Position numbers and translations under genes: made by a program. The notes beneath the pieces are model-generated. The model had not been told where the DNA came from. It worked only from the letters and a program-made list of their open reading frames with translations, and made no database searches. 64,000 nt of DNA from Triglochin maritima. Lineage: Eukaryota > Streptophyta > Magnoliopsida > Alismatales > Juncaginaceae. The stretch is from positions 22,650,001 to 22,714,000 of the forward strand of contig OY821777.1 in NCBI GenBank assembly GCA_963682175.1, in the 5' to 3' direction. Each line of letters starts with the position of its first letter. Positions within the stretch are counted from its first letter, which is position 1. This document shows, piece by piece, positions 46,074 to 56,793 of this stretch.

Positions 46074-47250
46074 AACAACAACAACAACAACAACAAAACC
46101 TTTTATCTCTAACTAGTTGGGGTAGACTATAAATGAAACTCTAAGGAGTCACGGTTCAGGCACGTGAATTGCCTTCTTCCACGCGTTTCTATCCAATGCG
46201 AATTCTCGAGGAACATTACAATCTTTTAGATCTCTTTTGACCGCTTCCTCTCAAGTCAATCGTGGTCTACCTCTTCTGCTTTTTATATCTTCGATCTGAT
46301 TCAATACCCCTCTTCTTATAGCTACCTCCATAGGTCTTCTTTGTACATGTCCATACCATCTCAGTCTGTGTTGGATAACTTTCTATTCCATTGGAGCAAC
46401 TCCAACTCTCTCACGAATGTCTTCATTTCTAATCCGATCCATTCGCGTATGGTCACACATCCACCTCAACATCCTCATTTCAGATACACTCATTTTTTGT
46501 ACATGTTGTCTTTTAGTGGCCCAACATTCCGCATCATATAGCATTGCAGGTCTTATTGCGGTTCTATACAACTTTCCCTTTAACTAAAGTGAAATTTTCT
46601 TGTCACATAAGACACCTGAGGCTTGTCGCCATTTCATCCATCCTGCTATAATCCTATGGTTAACATCTTCATCTATCTCCCCATCTTTTGAAGTATTGAT
46701 CCAGGATATCTAAAAATATCTTTTCTACGCACCACTTGCCCATCTAATATAATCTCCTCTTCCTCGGTATTAGCGGTACTGAAACAACATTTCATATATT
46801 CAGTTTTAGTTCTACTTAGTTTAAAACCTTTTGTTTCTAAAGTATTTCTCCACAACTCTAGTTTTCTCTCCACACCTACCCTACTCTCGTCAATTAATAC
46901 TACATCATCCACAAAACATACACCATGGAACCTCACATTGTAAGTCTTTTGTCACCTCGTCCATTACTAAAGCAAATAGATATGGACTTAAAGTTGAACC
47001 CTGATGAAGTCCAATCTTAATCGGAAAAGCTTTAGTCACACCATTACAAATTCTAACGCTACTTTCAACTCCTCTATACATATCTTTAATTAAATTCACA
47101 TATTTTGTTGATACTTTCTTTTTCTCAAGGCCACACCACATAACATTTCTTGGAACTCTATCATATGTCTTTTCTAAATCAATAAAAACCACATGTAGAT
47201 CTTTCTTTTGTTCTCTATACCTCTCCACAAGTTGTCTAATACGTGTTAAT
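46074..47250 (-). mobile_element. RTE-type LINE, 5'-truncated
   Basis: The minus strand encodes the later part of a non-LTR reverse transcriptase: RQLVERYREQKKDLHVVFID near 47235, a Gly-rich LHQGSTLSPYLFALVMDE near 46990, the catalytic FVDDVVL near 46915, then LSRTKTEYMKC near 46820. The C-terminal block AMLYDAECWATKRQHV is near 46540, with MRMLRWMCDHTR after it. The 3' end is an AACAACAACAAC run on the plus strand (46076-46096), that is a (TTG)n tail, typical of plant RTE LINEs. Frameshifts lie near 46920 and 46660. The endonuclease and 5' part are missing, as expected for incomplete target-primed copies. Confidence 0.85.
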
Positions 47251-47251
47251 A

Positions 47252-47803
47252 TACATGATTACTACACATAATACTACAGGAGTAAAATGAAGAGATACAT
47301 AAGTAGAAATAAGATAAAGACAAAATGGTAATTCGGACGGACTATTTAAATAATTTTGGGGCGACGTTTAACAATTCAGTTTAAAAATGCCTTGAGAATA
47401 AAATAATTTGTAATTACTACGTTGTCTACTTAGAATTGTGACTAATTATATGATATGTGCCTGTATATATAGAATTTATATTATAATCCATATCTAACCC
47501 ATTTAATCACCTGGACATTACTCATAACCGATTTGTTTATAATAGTGTAGACACCATACAACCAGTTTAACCCAAATAGTAAATTCTTCCGTGTACACAC
47601 CAGAACCAACCTGTTCAACACGATTAATAACGTGTCATTTGTATATTCACTGTTATACAAATGGCAAGAGAAAAAACCTTGATAGGATTTGTTTTTTCAA
47701 AGTCTAACATGAATGTAATTTTAGTTTTTAAGTATTGTATTATGTAAATAAGTAGATATTTTATAAATATTAGTCATGTATATTATGTGTAGTAATCATG
47801 TAT
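47252..47803. mobile_element. Possible MITE or inverted-repeat element
   Basis: TACATGATTACTACACATAA at 47252 recurs in inverted form as ATTATGTGTAGTAATCATGT (47782-47801) about 530 bp away, in AT-rich sequence without coding frames. This would fit a small non-autonomous DNA transposon next to the LINE. No clear target duplication is visible. Confidence 0.4.
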
Positions 47804-48819
47804 GTATTACTTGTATTCATGTACTCCAGTACCTAATTGGTTGTTGTGTATATATTGTCTCTATCTTGTTGATTGTGTTTCACTCGTAAAATCTATATTC
47901 GATTCATTTATTAACTGTGCTACAAAATTATACTCATTTATTCGTGTAAATTTGTGTAGCCCATATTTGCTAATTACTTGGTGCCATTTTTGTGTCATGT
48001 AACCGTATTATGTTATAAATTGACAGTCTTACATCTATTGGGTTGATTATTTTGGATAATTAAGTGCTTGAGAAAGTAACTGACCAAAACGTTAGATATT
48101 TGAGTCTTATGTATACTAGCCTACACAAATTTTTAGATTGAATAGCATATAAAATAAAATTACAAACGTATGAAAACTATATCCCCACCCCGGAATCATG
48201 TTTCTCAAAAGTCAAAACTTAAATTTGATTCTTGATATTTACATTGACATAGATGGTTAAAGCTCAATAGGACTTTGCCAAAACTTTCTCATCCAGTAAC
48301 TACCATGCGTCGTCATATTCCATTTTATATGATAGGTATATGACTATATGAGGAGTAATTTTGGAAAGATATTGATGTATTGAACTGTTAGTTATGTTAC
48401 AAAAGAACTTGACAATTTGAACACATATGGAGCAAACAACCATTCAGAGTAAAACTAACTTCTAATATAATCTTATGAGACTAATAATTGAAGTACTGCT
48501 AGTTATGTCAGTTGAATCTTTTTGACAATACATAATCACATGTGGTGCAAATAACAATTGAAATCAAAACTAACTCCAACCAGCAATAGTGCCCAACCTC
48601 AAGATCCAAGGGTAACCTAATAGGATAAATTTTAAAAATTATAATAGGATGTATGAAAATATAAGTATTGAATCAAATTTAATTTTGAAGAAATTAAACC
48701 CCATTATTTCGCTCCTCCACTTTTTTATATACTCTCTGATACCTATTACGCCAAATCATACCTCACTCTCTCGATCTCACGTTACTGGTTCGAGAAAAAA
48801 CGTACTTAGAGATCGATAC
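47804..48819. other. AT-rich intergenic stretch
   Basis: About 1 kb without a convincing gene. Its last 120 bp (48700-48819) look like a plant promoter: a TATATA box near 48726 and a CT-rich stretch. They resemble, block by block, the promoter of the gene at 59310 (see findings). The final GATAC (48815-48819) is the target duplication of the Tekay element. Confidence 0.45.
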
Positions 48820-50817
48820 TGTAACATCCCGAAACAGCGGAAATTTAAAAATTTATAATCAAGGTAATAGAACTCAATAATCAAAGACGAGATTGTTACT
48901 TCTCATAAAACATATAAGCGGTGCACCATATTACATCAGAGTTTGTCAAAATGGTACATGATTACAACAGAACAACAAAAGGAAGATAAACGTAATCATG
49001 TCGACCTCAGTGGTCCGAATAGAGGATCTGATCCCAAGATACGCACGCTCGCTGATCACCACCCAACTGGACCTACAGCGGTCTTGAAAAAGATACAACA
49101 ACAATGCCTGAGTTTCCATAAGGAAACCCCGTATGCCAAGCTCACATATATGCATGCAATAGTACAAATGAACCTATCATACTGGTAGCACGTCATGTCA
49201 TCAACAATAAGGAAAACAGTTCCTCCGAAGGGTAACATGGGACATCAGTCCGACAATCATCATCGGGTTTCCTAAGGAGACCTACCGTAGGCACATACGG
49301 TCTAACGGAACAAGACGCGACACCCCCACACGCGACTACACTAAACATGGGGTTCGGCAGGGAGCATCCGCCAGGTCCGCGCCATAAAAAACAGATCTGT
49401 AACTTCGTGGTCGAAACCACACCAACGGAGCCGTCGCTCGGTCGGTCCATCAATCATCATCTCAGTAGGTGACCTATCTGAGGAACATAGCCCGAACATC
49501 ATCATCGGCCCATCAATCTTCATCTCCAGAACAACATCGGCGGCATCACCGGCACTGCAACGGTGGTCCATCAATATGTCCGGCACATCATCGGACGGGT
49601 CCAGACCGAAGTCTGCCAGCTCCTCAGGCTCCACGAGCCGCAAACACCAACCGCGCTGCTATAAAAGCAGGGCAGCAACCTCCGTAGCCCCATGGGCCGG
49701 TAGTCACCTCACCCAACGACAGTTGCGTGCCCGCACAATCATCATACATTGGGATCCACGATCCCACAGGCCTGCTACTCTACAATGAGTCCAATCAATC
49801 CATCATATTAGTCACGATCCATACATGGAGGTGACGCGTCCCGAACACTCACACTCTTCCACACGGCGGTCCCTGGGCAGGCACGCGTAATGCGCCCACC
49901 GTCACCTCCCGGCTCACGCACAAGATGAGGACACAGGTTTCCGTGGACAGAGTTGGCATTCAAAAAGGGAACCAGGAATTCAGTCCTGTGCAAAAAACGG
50001 TAGACCGAAAGAGCCATCTCGGTCGACCGTTTCGTCAAGGGAATCGGTTGACCGAAAGTCTGAAACGGTCGAACTATTTGCGCAAAACATAAGTCCCAAC
50101 GGTCTACCGAATGTCTAAAACCGGTCGACAGAAACGAGGTCAAAATCTGGAGTCTGGTCAACATCAATTTAAAACTATCGGTCGACCGACTCAGGGTTCT
50201 CGGTCGACCGAAAACTAACAGGGCATCCTAGTATTTCTACGTCATATAACGGTCGACCACAAACATGCATAAAAACCAGTATATTTAAGTTCCGATCGAT
50301 CGAACACAAGGAACCGGTCGACCGAAACACAATAGACAGACACAATACACTACATTCGGTCGACCGCCCGAAGGGCCCGGTTGACCGTTGGTCGTCTTCA
50401 ACCGCGCGCCAACCGAGGTTTTTCACCAAAACTCTTCATCGGAGAGGTCTCCGACCTCCCCCGACCGACCAACACAACCCTCTCACGAGGGTTAACAACA
50501 AAAAGACACTAAGGAACGACATACCTCGACGAAGCAACAAATCCGCCGGAGCCTCGCTCGCGCCTCCGTCACCTCTTCGACAACAACCACATTCGCACAC
50601 CTCACGTCCTCGCCTCCACGACTCCGAGATGGACACCACACGTCGCAACTCCCTCTGGTCCAACCCTCTCCTTGCGTCTACAGTGCACGCCCCCCACACC
50701 ATCACCTACACTTCCTATTCTCCTCCATCCCCATGCATACTACTGTGCTCCTCCTCTTCCCCATGCTAATATCCCTAAACACCCATTAGCACCCTAAATG
50801 GGTTTAGGGTTCTAACA
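48820..50817 (-). mobile_element. 3' LTR of the Tekay element
   Basis: 1998 bp. On the minus strand it begins TGTTAGAACCCTAAACCC and ends GGGATGTTACA. The U3 part carries about thirteen CGGTCGACCG-like palindromes at 49995-50390. Frames in the GC-rich part (for example 49469-49788) recur in the other LTR and are not genes. Confidence 0.92.
50791..50810. repeat. Telomere-like hairpin at the LTR start
   Basis: ACCCTAAATGGGTTTAGGGT is a perfect inverted repeat with 8-bp arms and a 4-base loop, 7 bp inside the LTR edge. The right LTR has the same with one mismatch (58814-58833). Confidence 0.6.
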
Positions 50818-50833
50818 ATACTCCCTCCTTAAA
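50818..50833 (-). promoter_or_regulatory. Polypurine tract of the Tekay element
   Basis: On the minus strand AAGGAGGGAGTATT ends at the LTR edge, where plus-strand DNA synthesis would start. The second Tekay copy has a similar tract at 63074-63090. Confidence 0.75.
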
Positions 50834-50849
50834 AGGATTTCGTCCCGAA

Positions 50850-52274
50850 ATCAAGCGAACTACTCACCGAAAAGCTCTAGATACTGCCTTCTGACCTCCT
50901 CCTCAATCTTCCTAGTGGCCTCGCACTCGCTGTGATGCTACCACCAGACCTTCACCATCGGAATGGTCCTCCTCCTGAGCTGATGGTCCATGCGATCGAC
51001 AATCTCGACTGGTCTCTCCTCGAGCGACAAGTCCTGCTGGATCTCTGGCACTGCAATCTCAATCATGTGAGCTGGATTTGCAACGTACTTCCTCAGCATC
51101 GATACATGGAAGACGTTGTGAAGACCCGAAAACGGCGATGGCAATGCGATTCGGTAGGGAACCTCTCCAACTCGGTCGAGGATCTCGAACGGCCCAACAT
51201 ACCTCGGACTGAGCTTCCCTTTCCTCCCAAACCTCATCACACCTCGGGCTGGGGAAATCTTCAGAAACACATGGTTGCCCACCTCAAAACTCAACACACG
51301 TCTGTGTCGATCAGCATAACTCTTCTGCCTGCTCTGTGTCGTGGTCAGTCTCTTCCTGATCACATCAACCTTCTCTTCATACATCTGCACAATCTCTGGC
51401 CCCACTAACTGCCTCTCGCCCACATCACTCCACCATACCAGTGATCTAGAAGGCCTCCCGTACAACGCCTTGTACGATGCCATCCCAATACTCAAATAGT
51501 AGTTGTTGTTGTAGGCGAACTCTATCTGCGGAAAATGCTCCTCCCAGTGCCCTGCCCAATCCAGTGTGCATGCTCTCAACATATCCTCCAAGGTATCAAT
51601 CGTCCTCTCTGACTGGTCATCTGTATGTGGGTGGAACGCTGTAATGAACCTCAAACGCGTCCCCAAAGCCTGCTGCAAACTCCCCCAAAATCTGGAAGTG
51701 AAACGAGGATCTCGATCGGAGATGATGCTCACTGGCACTCCATGCAACCTGACTATCTCCTCCACATACAACCTAGCCAGACCCTCCAAAGGCAACGTGG
51801 TCCCGATCGCTAAGAAGTGCACCGACTTAGTCAGTCGATCGACTATCACCCAAATCACGTCGTGGAATCTCCTTGTCTTCGGCAATCCTGTGACAAAATC
51901 CATCGTCACGTGCTCCCACTTCCACTCAGGAAGCTCAATACACTGCATCGATCCCGCTGGCTGCTAATGCTCCATCTGCACCTGCTGACAGACTAAGCAT
52001 CGCTCCACAAACTCTGCAATGTCCCTCTTCATGCCGTCCACCAGAAGTTCCACTGCAGGTCCTTATATATCTTCGTGCTCCCCGGGTGAATGGTGTATCT
52101 CGCTCTGTGTGCCTCCTCCATGATGTCATCTCTCAGCTCATTGACCTTCGGCACCCAGATCCGACTCCTGAACCTCAAACCACTATGAACCCCTACACTG
52201 AAGACTGACTCATCTCTGGAACCCAACTGTAGCAGGCCAGCTAACTCCTCATCCCCATGCTGAGCCTGCACCAC
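50850..52274 (-). pseudogene. Tekay integrase with chromodomain-like tail
   Basis: On the minus strand: zinc-binding end (EAHRARYTIHPGSTKIY near 52170), then the core with VTMDFVTGLP near 51895, [16 protein letters not shown] near 51715 and QSERTIDTLEDML near 51610. These contain the three acidic catalytic residues. The GPF-type C-terminal domain follows (YVGPFEILDRVGEVPYRI near 51195), then FHVSMLRKYV, and a chromodomain-like tail (VEIVDRMDHQLRRRTIPMVK near 50985, ending near 50870). Such tails steer chromoviruses to marked chromatin. A frameshift near 52030 and stops near 51965 and 50937 break it. Confidence 0.85.
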
Positions 52275-53589
52275 TCGTTAGACTGTCTGCGGCTCCACCC
52301 GAAGCCCAGCAATCACTGCTCCCTCTGAACCCTCTGTGAACGGTCTCCACTCTGACAATGCCTCGAGTAGCCTCCACTCCTGGATGCACAGACTCACAAC
52401 TGAAACCTCCACCTTCCTGCTCAGTGCATCTACAACCGAATTCGCCTTCCCCGGATGATAGGAAATGGTGAAGTCGTAGTCCATAATGAACTCAAGCCAT
52501 CTGCGCTGCCTTATATTCAGCTCCTTCTGCGAGAACAAATACTTCACGCTCTGATGATCTGTGAAGACCTCGAACTGCTCACCATAAAGATAGTGCCGCG
52601 AGGTCTTCAATGCGTGAACTACCACTGCCAACTCCAGATCATGAGTAGGGTAGTTCTTCTCGTGCACCTTCAGCTGCCTCGAAGCGTACGCCACCACCTT
52701 CATGGTGCTACATCAAAACACAACCCAAGCCAATCCTTGACGCATCGTTGTATATCACCTAACCTCCACTACCACTCGGAAGAGTCAGAATAGGTGTTGT
52801 CGTCAATCTCCTCTTCAACTCCTGAAAGGTGTCCTCGCACTTCCGGGACCAAACGAACTTGACGCCCTTCTGCGTCAACGCTGTCAGCGGCGATGCAAGT
52901 CTGGAGAAATCCTGGATGAACCGTCTGCAATACCCTACCATTCCCACAAAACTCCTGATCTACGTCACACTTGTCGGGGCTCTCCACTGAGTCACAACCT
53001 CGACCTTTGCCGGATCCACCGAAATCCCATCGGCTGACACAATATGTCCTAGAAAAGCCACCTAATCCAACCAAAACTCACACTTCGTGTACTTTCCATA
53101 AAGCTGCTGATCCCTCAAGATGCCAAGCACAATCCTCTGGTGCTCTCTATGCTGCTCTCTGTCAGGCGAGTATACCAAGATGTCGTCCACGAATACAACG
53201 ACAAATCTGTCGAGGTACGGCTGAAAGGTCCTATTCATCAGATCCATGAATGTTGCAGGTGCATTCGTCAGTCCAAACGGCATCACCAAGAACTCGTAGT
53301 GGCTGTACCGCGTCCTGAAGGATGTCTTCTGAACATCTGCCTCCCTGATCCGCAACTGGTGATAACCCGAACACAGATTGATCTTCGAGAACACTCTCAC
53401 CTTCTGCAGCTGATCAAACAAGTCATCAATCCTGGGCAAAGGGTACCGGTTCCGAACGGTAACCTTATTCAGCATCCTGTAGTCGATGCACATCCGCAAC
53501 GACCCATCCTTCTTCTTCACGAACAACACAGGTGCTCCCCACGGCGAGACACTCGGTCGGATAAACCCGGAGTCCATCAACTCCTGCAA
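52275..53589 (-). pseudogene. Tekay reverse transcriptase and RNase H
   Basis: RT starts near 53589 with [20 protein letters not shown], then [50 protein letters not shown] and the catalytic box FVDDILVYS near 53175. Stops occur near 53063 and 52960. The connection region VGYCRRFIQDFSRLASPLT is near 52935, and RNase H follows ([19 protein letters not shown] near 52685, [13 protein letters not shown] near 52570, DALSRK near 52420). The stops show that the element cannot move by itself. Confidence 0.88.
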
Positions 53590-54102
53590 CTGCTTCTCAA
53601 CTCTGTCAACTCAGCAGGTGCCATACGATACGGGGCCTTCGATTGAGGTGTCATACCCGCCTCCAACTCAATGCCGAACTTGATCTCTTGGGGCGGCGGT
53701 AATGCTGGAATCTCCGTTGGAAATACATCCGGGAACTCCTACACAACCTCTATGTCCTCCAGCCTCCTCGTCTCAGGATCAGGAACAACCAATGTGGCCA
53801 CAAACGCTCTGTATCCCTGCTGTATCAGTCTTCGTGCCTTAACTGCAGACACAATCAGGCGACCCCCTATACTCCTCGTACCTCTGATCAAAACGTCTGG
53901 CAAGCCCTCCATCGAAATCAGAATCTTCTTCTCGCGGCAAAAGACCAGCATGTCGTACTGTGACAGCCAGTCCATCCTAGTATGACGTCGAAGTCCTCCA
54001 TCTGTAACAAGACCAGATCTCCCGGAATATCATGGTCTCCCGAAGCAACTGTGGTCCCGGGGAAAAAGCTCCCCACAGTGCCCACCTCACCCATGGGCGT
54101 GC
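53590..54102 (-). pseudogene. Tekay protease, 3' part and linker to RT
   Basis: The minus strand encodes PMGEVGTVGSFFPG, DLVLLQMEDFDVILGWTG-type sequence near 54000, and MDWLSQYDMLVFCREKKI near 53970. These are standard for the stretch between the protease active site and RT in chromoviruses. The frame resumes exactly at the edge of the solo LTR 54103-55497, whose insertion separated it from the active site at about 55590. Stops occur near 53740 and 53610. Confidence 0.75.
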
Positions 54103-55497
54103 TGATTGACATCATTTCATGCTCATATTTGTATCTTATATCCATTATCTTTCACCTAAACAATGCTATGTTACGAGTTTTATGTTTAGTCTTCAGGAAT
54201 AATTAGGTTTGAAGAGATGAAGCATAAAAGGACCCAAAAGCTGGGAAAAAGGGCTGGATTGTGAGATCTGGGGACCAAGATGCAAGGGAGAAGGACCTGA
54301 ACGCAAGACAGAGGGACATAAGAGCAAAACATAATACTTCACACCATCATGGGGAGTATTTTAGCAATTGGATTCGGGTCGGAGCTCCAACAAACCAACC
54401 AGATGCATCCAAGACCAACAAACACTTCAAGCAAAGCCCACAAAGAAAACCAAACGGATCTAAACCATATAGACCGCCAATTGGCATTCCAGATGTCCCA
54501 GAATCCGTTTAGTTTTCTGTAGCACGTGTATTAGTGTATGCTTAGTGTATTTTTGGTATTGGTTTAGTCCCACATCGGGGGATTGTCCCGGATTAGCTTT
54601 TTCCATGCCTATAAATAGAACTCTTCACCTTCTATTGTAATCACTCCATATTTGAAGTGGCTATTCTTCCTACTAGAAGTGAGGCCTTGAAGCACACACT
54701 AAAGTAGGAGGATGCTACTTTTAATGTGAGTCATTTTATCAATAAAGTTTTGTGTTTCTTTCATTGTTTGTTTTATGCTTCTTTTATTGTTTGTGCATGT
54801 TTTAGTTTAATCGTCTTTTAATTCTAGCTTAGTTTTAATATGCTTTCTTTCCATAGTTTAATAATTAGTGTAATGTTTAGTGAGTAGTTCCATCCCCTTT
54901 GGGGGGTGGAGTAGATGTACATACATGCATTAGAGAATGGGATGAATGCTTTAATTTCAATGTGTTGATTAAAACATGAATGTATGCTTGCTTGTTTAGG
55001 ATAGAATTTATAACTTGATGAGTTTTGCCAAAATGATTAGACACCTCTCATGCTTGTTTAGGTTCTGAAATAAACACCTTGCATATGTAAATGTTAATCA
55101 ACTAAGCTAGTGAATAGATTGATAGGTTTTGCCATAACATTTAGACACTTCCTATGCTTGATAAACACCACCTTCATGTGCTTAAAGAATGTATTCTACA
55201 CCCACCTCTTTGCATGTGTGCACTCACTCCACCCCTTAGGGGTTTTTCCATTTCTGTATTCCAGCATTCTTCCTTTGTTCTTAGTTTAGTTGTTATTCCA
55301 TCGTTTGTTTGTTTCGTTCGCATTTCATACTTCTTAGTGTAGCGTAGTCTAGATTAGCATAAACAACTTTCTTCCCCCTATTTTTGCCACTTGATTTCGT
55401 ACAAAGCAAGAGGCTACTCACCTCCCTGAGGACGACCTGTACTTGCCACCGCTTCATCGCGGCCGTGCACTTGCGGTTTAAAATAAATCGTTCAACA
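54103..55497 (+). mobile_element. Athila-like solo LTR in the Tekay protease
   Basis: TGATTGACATC to CGTTCAACA, 1395 bp, flanked by CGTGC (54098-54102) and CGTGT (55498-55502), a 5-bp duplication with one difference. It is a family A LTR in opposite orientation to its host, with one palindrome half-damaged at 54472-54489 and a TATA box near 54611. No internal region. Confidence 0.9.
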
Positions 55498-55502
55498 CGT
55501 GT

Positions 55503-56666
55503 TGACTTCCAAAACATCAGTCAGCAGCACAGGGGTTCGACCCAACTCGCCAGCAAACTTATCTGAAATGATGGAGTGAGTGGCGCCGCAATCAAACAAC
55601 ACACACGCTACTAAGCCAGAAACAAAAAGTGTACCTTCCACGACGGTGTTGGAGTCCCTCGCCTCCTCAGCCTAAATAGTGAAGACTCGCCCGACCTTCC
55701 TGCCCTGACTTGGTGAAATGACTGATCGGCTGCCTCCGCCTTTCCCTGCCACTGGTGGTCCAGACCTCCTGCTAGGCTCGCCCGGCCTAGTTGGGCACTC
55801 CCGCACAAAGTGACCCAACTGCCCGCACCCCATGCAAGTTGTAGTGCACCTGAAGCACTCCTGACCTGAGTGATACCTCCCACTGAACGTGCACGCTCCA
55901 GACTGACGTGCCCCTCCTCCATCGAACCTGGGCCTCTTGCTCGGGTTCCCTGCTCCACGACCGACTGGTCGGCTACCAGTGCTCCCTGGTGTGTTCCTCG
56001 CCTCCTGAAGACACTCCCTCTGGTCTTGCTCAATGATAGTAGCGTGATTCACCGCATCTGCAAGGGTCCGCGGCATGTTGTTGATCACACGTGATCGGAG
56101 CGGCTGTCTGAGTCCCTTCACGAACTTCCTTGCCCGCTACTCTGGGGTCACACAAATCTCGGGGCAGTAACGCTCCAAAGCGTTGAACCTGCTGATGTAA
56201 CTCGCCAGAGTCATCTCCTTCTGCTCTAGGGACATGAACTCCTCCCTCTTTCGATCCCTGACATGTTGGGGATGTACTGCTCATGAAACACCTCCAGAAA
56301 CGCCTCCCAGCTGACGTCCTCTCGGTCCTCAAACAAAACCGTGGACGTGGTCCTCCACCAGTTGGCCACCTCGCCATCGAACACATAGGTGGCCAGATCC
56401 ACCCTCCTCTCAGGTGCAACTCCAATTGCTCGGAAGATCTTCTCCATCCTGAAGATCCAGTCCTCTACTACCTCTGGAGCACTCCTGCCATCAAAACTCG
56501 GTAGGTGCTGAAGCATAAACCGATCATGCTCAGCGCCCACCCTGCCCTGCACATTCTGGGCTGCCTGACGCTTCAGAAACTCGCCCAACTTGTCCCAGTT
56601 GGTGCCTCCAGTGTCGTCGCTGGGATCGCGATCACGCGGAGAACTCCGCACACGTCTTGGAGCCAT
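55503..56666 (-). pseudogene. Tekay gag and protease active-site region
   Basis: The ATG at 56666 (MAPRRVRSSPRD) begins Gag. It has a capsid domain (FMLQHLPSFDGRSAPEVVED near 56510, WRTTSTVLFEDREDVSWEAF near 56350), a frameshift near 56260, and MKGLRQPLRSRV near 56120. The zinc knuckle CMGCGQLGHFVREC (CX2CX4HX4C) is near 55835. A stop lies near 55672. The protease active site follows as FDCGATHSIIS near 55595. Gag forms the particle and the protease cuts the polyprotein. The solo LTR splits the protease right after this. Confidence 0.85.
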
Positions 56667-56778
56667 CTAACAGAAGAAATAATCACAAACTTCAGCCATG
56701 AATGCATGCTAAAAGAGAAAATGCTTGCATCCTATTACTACAAGGGTGATTTCATTGGCAACCGCATAGGAATCAACC

Positions 56779-56790
56779 GCTCTGATACCA
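56779..56790 (-). promoter_or_regulatory. Primer-binding site (initiator tRNA-Met type)
   Basis: On the minus strand TGGTATCAGAGC, 3 bp after the LTR end. It is the standard complement of the tRNA-Met 3' end used by Tekay elements. Confidence 0.92.
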
Positions 56791-56793
56791 AAT

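Noticed and set aside
46076..46096. (CAA)n run as an independent microsatellite
   Set aside because: It lies exactly at the 3' end of the RTE LINE and is its usual (TTG)n tail.
46049..47297. ATGAAGAGATA on both sides of the LINE as its target duplication
   Set aside because: The two copies are about 20 and 36 bp away from the LINE ends rather than adjacent, so chance similarity in AT-rich sequence is as likely.
50791..50810. Interstitial telomere sequence
   Set aside because: Only two short telomere-like blocks in inverted order, present in both LTRs; it is an LTR feature, not a telomere insertion.
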